A stretch of 64,000 nt of DNA from Flavobacteriaceae bacterium CG2_30_31_66 (GTDB lineage Bacteria > Bacteroidota > Bacteroidia > Flavobacteriales > Flavobacteriaceae). The DNA is taken from NCBI GenBank assembly GCA_001873065.1, contig MNYM01000017.1, positions 1-64,000 on the forward strand, written 5' to 3'. Below the pieces are notes generated by a model. It was not told the DNA's origin. It made no database searches and saw only the letters and a list, made by a program, of their open reading frames with translations. This document shows, one piece after another, positions 38,794 to 47,875 of the stretch. The position numbers and the translations under genes are program-made. Position 1 is the stretch's first letter. Each line of letters opens with the position of its first letter.

Positions 38794-41172
38794 ATGGCCT
38801 CGAAAGCAGAAAATTTTGAAACCAATAGTCTAGAGAACCCTGATACTATCAATATCAAAGAATATTTTCAAAGATATTCAATTTATTGGCGATGGTTTTT
38901 AGTTGGAATGTTACTGTCATTGATATTAGCATTTGTCTATTTAAGATATACACAACCCCTATACAATGCTTCTGCCTATATCATGATCAAGGATAATTTG
39001 AAATCCGGAATATCAGATGAATTAAAAGCGATCTCTGATTTGGGAATTGTAGGGACAAGCTCTACCAATAACCCTGAAAACGAAATCTTTATCGTAAAAT
39101 CGAGAAAGATTGTAGGGAGAATGGTCGATTCTTTAGCGTTGAATGTTCGATACTTTTTTGAAGGAGAGTTCAAAAAAGAAGAAGCCTACACCAACAGCCC
39201 CTATCAACTAAAATTCTTACAAAAAGATTCCCTTTTTTATGAAACCGATACCACTTTTATCATTTCCAAAACAAAAAGCAACACACTGTTGTTGAAAAAC
39301 ACTGATGATGAGGTACAAGAAGAGGTTGCCTTCAATCAAACACTTTACATAGAAAATTTGGGCACACTCAAAATTATTCCCAATACAAATAGTGCTCATT
39401 TTAATACTGGGGTTGCAGATATTTTAGTGGTCATTACCTCTCGAAAAAGAACCATAGATTCATACAAATCAAGAATTCAGGTTGAAGCGATGAGTGAATA
39501 TTCGAGCATACTAAGTTTATCGATATCAGACCCAATAAAATTAAGAGCAGAAAATATTTTAGATGAATTGATCAAACAATACAATTTGGATGCTGTCATC
39601 GATAAAAATGTAGTCTCCAACAAAACCAAAGATTTTATTGAAGAGCGTCTGCAAAGCGTGGGGGTACAGTTAGGCATCATTCAGGATAGTCTGCGAAATT
39701 TTAAAACAAATTTAGGGATTAGCGGAACCCAAATTGAAGGAGAAATTGCCTTAAATAATGTAGCCGAGAATGATAAAAAAATAACGGAATTTAGAACACG
39801 GCTCAGTGTGATACAATGGGTGCAACAGGAAATACATAAAAATACCCAACTTCAAGAGGTACTGCCTGCAAATTTGGGTTTTTCGGATGCTATTACCTCA
39901 CAATCTGTGAAAGAGTACAATGAATTGATTCTTTTAAAATTACGGATGCAACGTGATGCAGGTGCTAAAAACCCTGAAATCATTACCCTAACAAATCAAA
40001 TTAATTTGGTAAAACAAAGCCTACAAGCCAATTTCAACAACCTACAAAAATCAATTGAAATACAACTTGCAGCAGCAACGCAAACAACAGACACCGCAAA
40101 AAACAAAATAGCTTCCATACCCGGAATAGAGAGAGGCATCATTGATATTCAGCGACAAAAATTAATTTATGGTGAGTTGTATTCTTATTTATTAAAAAAG
40201 AAAGAAGAGCTTGCCATTTCATTAGCAATCACAGTGCCCAATGCAAAAATTATTGACGTAGCTTACGGGTCAGATATTCCTATATCACCAAAAAAAAGTA
40301 TTGTGTATCTGATCGCATTAGTAGTTGGGTTGGTGGTTCCTTTTGCAATTTTATATCTAAAAAATGAACTAGATTCTAAAATTCACTATCGCAATGACCT
40401 CGAAAAAGCACTGAAGATTCCTTATCTTGGTGACATCCCCCATGCTGAAAGCGATGACAAAATGATTATTAAAAAAGATTCAAGAACCAGCACCGCAGAG
40501 GCATTCAGATTGTTGCGTACCAATCTATACTTTATGTTACCCAAAACCAAGAAAAGTAGTGTCGCTAAAACAATATTTGTAACCTCGACCATCAGCGGAG
40601 AAGGAAAATCATTTGTGTCCATAAATTTAGCAGCAGTATTGGCATTGACTCATAAAAAAGTGCTTTTGATTGGCATGGATTTGCGAGCGCCAACAATAAC
40701 AGCATACTTGGGAATGACAGATAAAAAAGGAATTACCAACTATATTTTAGACGACAATTTAAACATTGATGCAATAAAATTAAAGATTCCTCAAATGGAA
40801 AATGTCGATTTTATATGCTCGGGTTTGATACCACCCAATCCCGCAGAATTGTTACTCAATGACAAAGTCAGTGAACTTTTCGAAGCAGTAAAAAAAGACT
40901 ATGACTATATTGTGGTAGATACAGCTCCAGTAAGTTTGGTGTCTGATACTCTGATGATTGCAGAATTTGCAGACATGTTTCTGTATGTAGCAAGAGCCAA
41001 TCATCTTGAAAAACGCATGTTGATTGTTCCTGAAACACTTTACAGAGAGAAAAAACTCCCAAACATGGCAATGCTTCTCAACGATACCGACTCAAAACGT
41101 GGTTATGGCTATGGCTATGGCTATGTAGCCCAAGAAAAAAAATCTCGTTTTAAAAGATTTTTAGGAGTGTAA
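38794..41172 (+). CDS. Wzc-type polysaccharide co-polymerase / tyrosine autokinase
   Basis: A 792-residue inner-membrane protein controlling chain length and export. Order: Wzz domain with helices at about 33-53 and 500-525, long coiled-coil periplasmic part, then the BY-kinase with Walker A SGEGKS (about 600), Walker A' LIGMDLRAP and Walker B YIVVDTAP. The C-terminus has GYGYGYGY (770-777), the tyrosine cluster that is autophosphorylated. No Wza gene adjoins it; a paralogue on the other strand (43144-45528) does have one. Starts with ATG after a 700-base repeat-bearing gap. Confidence 0.93.
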   Translation: MASKAENFETNSLENPDTINIKEYFQRYSIYWRWFLVGMLLSLILAFVYLRYTQPLYNASAYIMIKDNLKSGISDELKAISDLGIVGTSSTNNPENEIFIVKSRKIVGRMVDSLALNVRYFFEGEFKKEEAYTNSPYQLKFLQKDSLFYETDTTFIISKTKSNTLLLKNTDDEVQEEVAFNQTLYIENLGTLKIIPNTNSAHFNTGVADILVVITSRKRTIDSYKSRIQVEAMSEYSSILSLSISDPIKLRAENILDELIKQYNLDAVIDKNVVSNKTKDFIEERLQSVGVQLGIIQDSLRNFKTNLGISGTQIEGEIALNNVAENDKKITEFRTRLSVIQWVQQEIHKNTQLQEVLPANLGFSDAITSQSVKEYNELILLKLRMQRDAGAKNPEIITLTNQINLVKQSLQANFNNLQKSIEIQLAAATQTTDTAKNKIASIPGIERGIIDIQRQKLIYGELYSYLLKKKEELAISLAITVPNAKIIDVAYGSDIPISPKKSIVYLIALVVGLVVPFAILYLKNELDSKIHYRNDLEKALKIPYLGDIPHAESDDKMIIKKDSRTSTAEAFRLLRTNLYFMLPKTKKSSVAKTIFVTSTISGEGKSFVSINLAAVLALTHKKVLLIGMDLRAPTITAYLGMTDKKGITNYILDDNLNIDAIKLKIPQMENVDFICSGLIPPNPAELLLNDKVSELFEAVKKDYDYIVVDTAPVSLVSDTLMIAEFADMFLYVARANHLEKRMLIVPETLYREKKLPNMAMLLNDTDSKRGYGYGYGYVAQEKKSRFKRFLGV

Positions 41173-41177
41173 ACGCA

Positions 41178-41594
41178 CTCCGTCATTGCGAGCCACCCGC
41201 GCTCACGTCATTGCGAGCGACGCAGGAGCGTGGCAATCTCTTTGTTAAAATACCCAAACCCAAAGGTCATAACCCCGTCATTAATAACCTCGTTCCGAAT
41301 TCTCGGGACGAAAAAGGCATCCCGATGCTTCGAGAAAGCAATCCGTACATGATACCTCCATCACTGCAAGCCACTCTCGCTCACGTCATTGCGAGCGACG
41401 CAGGAGCGTGGCAATCTCTTTGTTAAAATACTCAAACTCAAAAGCCATTACCCCGTCATTAGTAACCTCGTTCCGAATTCTCGGGACGAAAAAGGCATCC
41501 CGATGCTTCGGGAAAGCAATCCGTACATGATACCTCCATCATTGCAAGCCACTCCCGCTCACGTCATTGCGAGCGACGCAGGAGCGTGGCAATC
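41178..41594. repeat. 178-bp tandem repeat (about 2.3 copies)
   Basis: The core GTCATTGCGAGCGACGCAGG starts at 41207, 41385 and 41563, exactly 178 bases apart. Each unit also has GTGGCAATCTCTTTGTTAAA and CCGAATTCTCGGGACGAAAA. The units hold inverted parts. Two reading frames through it (41211-41426, 41389-41727) encode repeated, unlikely peptides and are not genes. Confidence 0.9.
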
Positions 41595-41766
41595 TTTAGC
41601 TCTCCCAAACCCCAAGACCTTAAAACAAGTTCAAGACAATAACCTAAAAAGGGTAGTTTTTACAATTCTAACCAATCAAACAACAGAAACCCTTAAACTC
41701 TTAAACAATCAACTTGCCAATCGCTAATATCATACCTCCACAATCGTACATTTCCAAATATTATCT

Positions 41767-41774
41767 TACTTTTG
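41767..41774 (+). promoter_or_regulatory. Putative -7 box of the nucleotidyltransferase gene
   Basis: TACTTTTG lies 19 bases before the ATG at 41793 and overlaps the in-frame TTG at 41772, which argues against that earlier start. No clear -33. Confidence 0.35.
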
Positions 41775-41792
41775 AAACCAAAAAAAACCACC

Positions 41793-42890
41793 ATGACCTA
41801 CAAAGACACCCTTTTTTTTATCGGAAAATGCTTAACCATTACCCATGAGGAAGCAAACAAAGCGGACATCGAAAAGTTACTGCAAACGAACACTGTCAAC
41901 TGGGATGCTGTAGTGCAAGTAAGCACCGCGCACTATGTGTTTCCTGCCTTGTATTTGAATTTGCAACGAGCAGGTTTTTTACACTACTTACCAGAAGATC
42001 TGGTAGGCTATATGGCACACATCACCGAGGTAAACCGCGAACGAAATACTCAAATCATCGCACAAGCCAAGGAAATCAATACCCTATTGCGAAACAACGA
42101 CATTACCCCAATATTCCTAAAAGGAACAGGCAATTTAGTAGAGGGCTTATACCCAGACATTGCTGAGCGTATGGTAGGGGATATTGATTTTATTGTAGAG
42201 CAGCCACTTTTTTTGAAAGCAGCAGCCATCCTAGAGTATCACGGATATATATCCAAAAACAATATCAATATTGGCATGCACTGGCATTATCCAGGATTGG
42301 TACATCCTGATAAAATCGCTTCCGTTGAAGTGCATCAAAAAATATTAAAAGACGACTATCAACAAACAATAGGAATTTCACTTTTTAGCGAAGTAAAACA
42401 CCTCGAAGGAGAACTTACTGTACTCTCTATCCAAAACAAATTACTGGCAACAACACTACCCAAAATCATCAATGATAATTTGTATCACAAAAAAGCCATT
42501 ACTTTGCGCAATGCCTATGATGTGTACCTACTCAGTATCCAAGAGCCTATTTACCTCGCAAAAATTCCTTCTCAAAATATAAAAAAGAAACTCATCAATT
42601 ATATCAGTTGTATGAAAATGATTTTTGCCAACACTCCTATGATTACTGTGGTTGAAAATCAACATACCACTGCCTATCAAAAAAGCTTTCTTTCCTTACT
42701 AGAACAAAATGTGTTTGAAAGGAAGAAAGTAAAATTGATTAATTTTTACATTACCCAAAAAAATCGATTAATCATTCTTAAAAGAACTTTCACCCATCCT
42801 GCCTATCGAAATTTTGTACGAAAACGCATGGCACAAAAAAGCTTTTGGAAAAAGTATTTGTTGGGTAAAAGTGAAGGTTTAGGTGTATAG
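41793..42890 (+). CDS. Nucleotidyltransferase family protein (NTP_transf_5-like)
   Basis: A 365-residue cytoplasmic protein. The central FLKGTGNLVEGLYPDIAERM and VGDIDFIVE motifs, with the metal-binding DID, match the uncharacterised nucleotidyltransferase family PF14907. Members are often found in exopolysaccharide and capsule regions, but their substrate is unknown. The remainder is helical. I start at ATG 41793. Confidence 0.75.
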   Translation: MTYKDTLFFIGKCLTITHEEANKADIEKLLQTNTVNWDAVVQVSTAHYVFPALYLNLQRAGFLHYLPEDLVGYMAHITEVNRERNTQIIAQAKEINTLLRNNDITPIFLKGTGNLVEGLYPDIAERMVGDIDFIVEQPLFLKAAAILEYHGYISKNNINIGMHWHYPGLVHPDKIASVEVHQKILKDDYQQTIGISLFSEVKHLEGELTVLSIQNKLLATTLPKIINDNLYHKKAITLRNAYDVYLLSIQEPIYLAKIPSQNIKKKLINYISCMKMIFANTPMITVVENQHTTAYQKSFLSLLEQNVFERKKVKLINFYITQKNRLIILKRTFTHPAYRNFVRKRMAQKSFWKKYLLGKSEGLGV

Positions 42891-43143
42891 AAGGGGTTTT
42901 GTCATCCAGAATTTAGCTTGTCTCCACACTTCGGAATCAGGATCTTCCACAAATCTTTGAGTTTACATCAGTTTACAGTCTCAGGGTACACTTTAGAAGT
43001 TTAGCGTTTAAAGCCAACTAACCACCAAACACTAACCAAAATACAATTTAGAGATAACACAAAACCCAACAACAGAAACAACAGAAACTAATAATTGAAC
43101 CTTAGCTTCTTTGAAACTCAAAACTTTAAACCTTAAACTTCAA
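42891..43143. repeat. Spacer of dispersed repeat units
   Basis: It carries a GTCATCC...CAGGATCT palindrome variant and a segment CAGTTTACAGTCTCAGG... that is also present at 34606-34680, then AACAACAGAAACAACAG. No gene. Confidence 0.6.
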
Positions 43144-45528
43144 TTACCTTCCCAATAACCTTTGAAACCAAGATTTTTTTTCTTGTTCTGTATAGGCGTT
43201 ACCATACCCGTAACCATATCCATAACCATACCCATACCCATAACCCCGTTTCATATCAGTATCGTTCAGCACCATGGCCATATTTGGGAGTTTTTGTTCT
43301 TTATACAACGTTTCAGGGACTACCAACATACGTTTGTCTAGGTAATTGGCGCGGGTTAAATAAATGAACATATCTGCGAATTTAGAAACGAGTAAAGTGT
43401 CCGTTACCAAATTGACAGGTGCCGTATCTACAATGATAAAATCATAGTTTTTTCTGAAAGTTTCAAACAAGGTAGCTATTTTTTTGTTCAATAACAATTC
43501 CGAAGGGTTTGGAGGAATCACTCCAGAAGAGATAAAATCAACATTCTTGACTTGCGGGATGCTAAATTTGATATCGTCCAAAAGAAGACTGTCATCCAAG
43601 ATATAGTTGGTAATCCCTTTGCGTTCAGGAATGCCTAAATATTGGGTAATTTTAGGAGCACGCAAGTCCAAGCCTAGCAACAAGACTTTTTTATCGGTCA
43701 ATGCCAAGGAGGCTGCCAAATTCATAGAAACAAACGATTTTCCTTCACCACTCGTAGTAGAAGTAATAAATATAACTTTTCCCAATCCTTCGATGCCTTT
43801 GGGGATCATAAATTCCAAATTGGTTCGTAGCAATCGAAAGGCTTCTGCACTGCTGGTTCGTGCCTCTCTGGTAATCACAATTTTTTCTTCGGTTTCGGAA
43901 TGGGGGATATCACCTAAAAAGGGTACGGTTAGCAACTGCTCCATTTGTTTGCGAGAATGGATTTTAGTATCTAATAGATTTTTGATGTATATAAATGCAA
44001 ATGGAATAATAAAGCCTAAAAAGAATCCTATCAAATAAGTAGTTTTTTTGTTGGGTGATACTGGGTTTCCATTACTGTAAGCTCTATCAATTATTTTAGC
44101 ATTGGGTACCGTGATTGCCAAAGAGATAGCCGTTTCCTCTTTTTTCTTAAGCAAATAAGAATATAGCTCTGAATATATTATTTTCTGACGTTCAATATCA
44201 ATAATACCACGTTCAATCAAAGGCAATTGAGCTACTTTATTTTGTACTCTATTTGACTCATTGGATACTTTAGTGATTTGAATTTCAATAGATTTTTTTA
44301 AATTTGCCAAATTGGATTGTAAGTTTTGCTTTAAAACATCAATCTCATTATTCAAAGCAATTAAATTAGGATTTTTCTTTCCAGCTATCGGTTCTAAGCG
44401 ATATTTCTCTAAAACTAATTGATTGTATCTTGTGATAGACTCAGATGTGATAGCATCTGAAAAACCCAAATTAGCTGGCAATACCTCCGCTTTAGTTGAT
44501 TTTTTGATTTCTTCTTGCACCCATTCTACCAAACTCAATTGAGTTTTTAGTTCTACAATTTTTTTATTAGTTTCTGAAACCTCTGATAATGCCATTTCTC
44601 CCTCTTCAGTCAATCCAGAAATACCAAATTTAGATTTATAATCTTTAAAGTTGTCTTGAATCTCGGCTAACTCCAACCCCACTGTTCTTAAACGTTCTTC
44701 AATAAAATACTTAGTTTTATTAGAAACCAAATTTTTATCTGTAATAGCATCCTGATTATATTCTTCTACCAAAACATTCAAAATATCTTCTGCTTTGGTT
44801 TTTATAGGATCTGTTAATGTTAAAATCAATACAGAAGACAATTTGTCTAATGTTTTTACCTCAATTTTTGATTGATATGCATCTACAAGACGTTCCCTTG
44901 GAGTAATGGAAACTATAAGCTCTTTTGTAGCTTGATCTGAAAAAGTACTATCTCTAGGTATAATTTTAAAATTACCCAATTTGTTACTGCTAATTATTTT
45001 GTCAAAAGAACCTGAAAGTATCGTATTACCATCTAAATCATTCAAATCAAACCTTTTTTTATCTGTTCTTTTAATAGCAACAGTTGTATTTAATCTGTAA
45101 AATAAAGAATCTTTATCAATGAATTCTATTTTGAATGCTGGGTTGTGGTAAATTTCATAAGTCTTAATTTTCCCCTCTGTAAAATATCGAATATTTAGTT
45201 GCAAAGAATCCACAACATCAGCTATTATTTTTCGGGACTTAATGACATGAATTTCATTATCAGGATTATTTGTTGAACCTGACCCTACAATACCCAAATC
45301 AGCTACGGCTTTTAATTCATCAGAAATCCCAGACTTTTGATTGTCTTTGATCATGATACTCGAACTTGCAGTGTATAATATAGTTGAATACCTAAGATTA
45401 ACATAAGCTAAAGCTAAACTTATAATTATGCAAACTAAAAACCAACGCCAATAAGCGAGGTACTTCTCTAATTCTTCTCGGATATTAACATCATCTTTAA
45501 AATCCAAATTCTCTTTGAAATTTTCCAT
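43144..45528 (-). CDS. Wzc-type tyrosine autokinase (second copy)
   Basis: A 794-residue paralogue of the 38794-41172 product with the same architecture: Wzz domain, coiled-coil periplasmic region, Walker A SGEGKS, LLGLDLRAP, and FIIVDTAP. The tyrosine cluster is longer: seven GY units from about 762 to 776, followed by NAYTEQEKK. It starts one base after the Wza-type exporter gene, so this is the copy that belongs to a Wza-Wzc pair. Confidence 0.93.
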   Translation of the reverse strand: MENFKENLDFKDDVNIREELEKYLAYWRWFLVCIIISLALAYVNLRYSTILYTASSSIMIKDNQKSGISDELKAVADLGIVGSGSTNNPDNEIHVIKSRKIIADVVDSLQLNIRYFTEGKIKTYEIYHNPAFKIEFIDKDSLFYRLNTTVAIKRTDKKRFDLNDLDGNTILSGSFDKIISSNKLGNFKIIPRDSTFSDQATKELIVSITPRERLVDAYQSKIEVKTLDKLSSVLILTLTDPIKTKAEDILNVLVEEYNQDAITDKNLVSNKTKYFIEERLRTVGLELAEIQDNFKDYKSKFGISGLTEEGEMALSEVSETNKKIVELKTQLSLVEWVQEEIKKSTKAEVLPANLGFSDAITSESITRYNQLVLEKYRLEPIAGKKNPNLIALNNEIDVLKQNLQSNLANLKKSIEIQITKVSNESNRVQNKVAQLPLIERGIIDIERQKIIYSELYSYLLKKKEETAISLAITVPNAKIIDRAYSNGNPVSPNKKTTYLIGFFLGFIIPFAFIYIKNLLDTKIHSRKQMEQLLTVPFLGDIPHSETEEKIVITREARTSSAEAFRLLRTNLEFMIPKGIEGLGKVIFITSTTSGEGKSFVSMNLAASLALTDKKVLLLGLDLRAPKITQYLGIPERKGITNYILDDSLLLDDIKFSIPQVKNVDFISSGVIPPNPSELLLNKKIATLFETFRKNYDFIIVDTAPVNLVTDTLLVSKFADMFIYLTRANYLDKRMLVVPETLYKEQKLPNMAMVLNDTDMKRGYGYGYGYGYGYGYGNAYTEQEKKSWFQRLLGR

Positions 45529-45529
45529 A

Positions 45530-46303
45530 TTAACGTATTAGTAAAGATACAATTGTTATAAATAATCCAGTGATTGAAATAAATAAAGTCGTATTAGAAT
45601 TTGAAGAAGCAGATTGTATACGAGCATAATTTGGTTCAACATAAACAACATCATTTTGTTGCAGATAGTAAACTGGAGAAATAAATAATTGTTTAGATAG
45701 CAAATCTACTTGATATTGTATTTTTTTTCCATCTTCCTCTCTAATAACCAATATGTTTTGACGTTTCCCAGAGATATTCAAATCTCCAGCCAAAGCAAGA
45801 GCCTCTAATATGGTAATTCTTTCGTTGGGAATAGTATAACTTCCTGGCAAACGAACATCTCCTAAAACGCTTACTTTATAATTAGCCAAACGAATATTGA
45901 TATTTGGATTTTTAATATAATTAGGATCTAGTTTGTTTGTTAATAATTCTATCAATTCATTCCTATTTAATCCCCCAACTTTTAATTTTCCTAACACAGG
46001 AAAGTCAATTTCTCCATTATTGTCAACTAAATAATTCTGTTGCTGTGCCACCCCAATCGCAGAATTGGAAGAGGTAGAATAGGTGACGGCTGCCAAGTTA
46101 AAGGCTCTTACTGCCTCGGTATCCAACGCCGTGATGGTAATTTGCAACAAATCATCGGGTTTGATGATGGTTTTATAACTGTTAGATACTTTGCTTTGAT
46201 CGATTTCGTCGTTTTGGAAATAGATAATGTCTTTTTTGGATACACAAGAACTAATGAATAGCACACTACAAAAAAGAAGTACGGTTTTGAACCAGTTTTT
46301 CAT
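45530..46303 (-). CDS. Wza-type polysaccharide export lipoprotein
   Basis: A 257-residue outer-membrane exporter: lipoprotein signal with Cys20 (FISSC), a polysaccharide export (PES) domain with IIKPDDLLQITI, SLBB-like soluble domains with YKVSVLGDVRLPGSYTIPNERITILEALALAG, and a hydrophobic C-terminal helix (about 235-255) that would span the outer membrane. It is upstream of and coupled to the Wzc gene. Shorter than E. coli Wza, as usual in Bacteroidota. Confidence 0.92.
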   Translation of the reverse strand: MKNWFKTVLLFCSVLFISSCVSKKDIIYFQNDEIDQSKVSNSYKTIIKPDDLLQITITALDTEAVRAFNLAAVTYSTSSNSAIGVAQQQNYLVDNNGEIDFPVLGKLKVGGLNRNELIELLTNKLDPNYIKNPNINIRLANYKVSVLGDVRLPGSYTIPNERITILEALALAGDLNISGKRQNILVIREEDGKKIQYQVDLLSKQLFISPVYYLQQNDVVYVEPNYARIQSASSNSNTTLFISITGLFITIVSLLIR

Positions 46304-46317
46304 GAAATAATTTTCTG

Positions 46318-46349
46318 CGAAAATAGGGAATTTTAAGGAATACTTCCAA
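46318..46349 (-). promoter_or_regulatory. Promoter for the wza-wzc operon
   Basis: On the minus strand TTG (plus 46347-46349) and TATTTTCG (46318-46325, one base off consensus) are 21 bases apart. Leader about 10 bases to the exporter ATG. Confidence 0.45.
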
Positions 46350-46399
46350 CATTTTTTTTGTTAATTGTATATTCATGATTTTCCTACTTGTTTTTAACC

Positions 46400-46985
46400 C
46401 ACCAAGTTGTCATCCCCCATCCTGTTGTCATCCCGACGTGCAGTTTGTCATCCCGACGCAGGAGGGATCTCAACTCCCAATAAAAAAGTTTCCTCAGTCG
46501 TACCTCCTTCGGAATGACAAACTGCGTGGGTGTTGTCATCCACCAATCAGTTTACCATCCCCCCATGCTGTTGTCATCCCCCGTGCAGTTTGTCATCCCG
46601 ACGCAGGAGGGATCTCAACTCCTAAATACAACTCCCAATAAAAAAGATTCCTCAGTCGTACCTCCTTCGGAATGACAAGCTGCGTGCAGGTTGTCATCCA
46701 CCAATCAGTTTACCATCCTCTATGCTGTTGTCATCCCCCCGTGCAGTTTGTCATCCCCCGTGCAGTTTGTCATCCCGACGCAGGAGGGATCTCAACTCCC
46801 AACAAAACAAATTCCTCAGTCGTACTCTCTCCACCCAGTTTGTCATCCCCCATCCTGTTGTCATCCCCCGTGCAGTTTGTCATCCCGACGCAGGAGGGAT
46901 CTCAACTCCCAATAAAAAAGATTCCTCAGTCGTACCTCCTTCGGAATAACAAACTGCGTGCGGGGTTGTAATCCAGAAAAAAAAG
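46400..46985. repeat. REP-like element array, left of the GIY-YIG gene
   Basis: Four copies of the core CCGACGCAGGAGGGATCTCA alternate with facing copies of CCTCAGTCGTACCTCCTTCG, separated by GTTGTCATCCCCC-type linkers. The two cores are diverged inverted versions of one another (GTCATYCCGA...GAGG), so pairs can form hairpins. The array has no real gene although several open frames cross it. Confidence 0.9.
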
Positions 46986-47019
46986 AGTAAATTGCCTCCC
47001 AAAAAACACACCAATCACT

Positions 47020-47358
47020 ATGATCATATATGATGAAGAAAAAGGAAGTTATACCTTTTACGTATACATACTCACCAATAAAAATAAAACTACTTTCTAT
47101 ATTGGTGTTACTAATAATTTAGCTGTAAGATTAAAACAGCATAAAGAAAGTGCTGCAAATAAAGCCTCTAATTTTGTAGGAAGGTACCAATTACAACATT
47201 TGATATATTATGAGAAATATACTTGGATTCAAAATGCAATTGTAAGGGAAAAAGAATTAAAAGGTTGGAGAAGGGAGAAGAAGTTAGCACTTATCAAAAA
47301 AATGAATAAAGAATTCGACTTTTTAGATGATAAGTTTCCAGAAGTAATTGATAACTAG
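47020..47358 (+). CDS. GIY-YIG nuclease family protein
   Basis: A 112-residue single-domain protein: YTFYVYILTNKNKTTFYIGVTNNLAVRLKQHK gives the VYI/YIG pair and the conserved arginine, followed by YYEKYTWIQNAIVREKELKGWRREKKLALI with the catalytic glutamate. This is the UPF0213/YhbQ-like type. It lies alone between two REP-like arrays. Whether it acts on DNA at these repeats is not known. Confidence 0.88.
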   Translation: MIIYDEEKGSYTFYVYILTNKNKTTFYIGVTNNLAVRLKQHKESAANKASNFVGRYQLQHLIYYEKYTWIQNAIVREKELKGWRREKKLALIKKMNKEFDFLDDKFPEVIDN

Positions 47359-47362
47359 CGTT

Positions 47363-47750
47363 TCCTCAGTCGTGCCTCCCCACCCAGTTTGTCATCCCGA
47401 CGCAGGAGGGATCACAAATCCAAATATAAATTAGTTTCCTCAGTCGTACCTCCTTCGGAATGACAAACTGCGTGGGTGTTGTAATCCCCCGTGCAATTGT
47501 CATCCCCCGTGCAATTGTCATCCCCCATGCAATTGTCATCCCGACGCAGGAGGGATCTCAACTCCTAAATACAAATCCCAATAAATTAGTTTCCTCAGTC
47601 GTACCTCCTTCGGAATGACAAACTGCGTGGGTGTTGTAATCCACCATGCAATTGTCATCCCTCATGCAATTGTCATCCCGACGTGCAGTTTGTCATCCCC
47701 CATCCTGTTGTCATCCCGACGCAGGAGGGATCTCAACTCCTAATGTAAAT
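47363..47750. repeat. REP-like element array, right of the GIY-YIG gene
   Basis: Three further copies of CCGACGCAGGAGGGATC and partner CCTCAGTCGTACCTCCTTCG units, with linkers of the form CATGCAATTGTCATCCC. Same family and orientation pattern as the left array. Confidence 0.9.
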
Positions 47751-47833
47751 CAACCTCAGCAAGTCAAAAAAATCATTTAAAATTCAGTATCAACAAGTAA
47801 TCCTGTCATCCTGAACGAAGCATGAGAAGTATC

Positions 47834-47860
47834 TCCCCCCTTTCCTTGGGAAAGGGGGGA
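47834..47860. other. Strong G/C hairpin at the 3' end of the sugar-transferase gene
   Basis: A perfect 12-bp stem TCCCCCCTTTCC/GGAAAGGGGGGA with a three-base loop, followed by another G6 run. It lies 15 bases beyond the stop of the minus-strand gene. No U-tract, so it may protect the mRNA 3' end or block read-through. Confidence 0.55.
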
Positions 47861-47875
47861 GGGGGGATAGGCTCT

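Noticed and set aside
41211..41727. Two overlapping open frames with repeated MRATQERGNLF sequence
   Set aside because: They arise from the 178-bp tandem repeat; the peptides repeat with it and have no domain or start signals.
46375..46971. Open frames rich in His, Pro, Ser and Cys across the REP-like array
   Set aside because: They read through repeat units in several frames at once; composition is that of the repeats, not of a protein.
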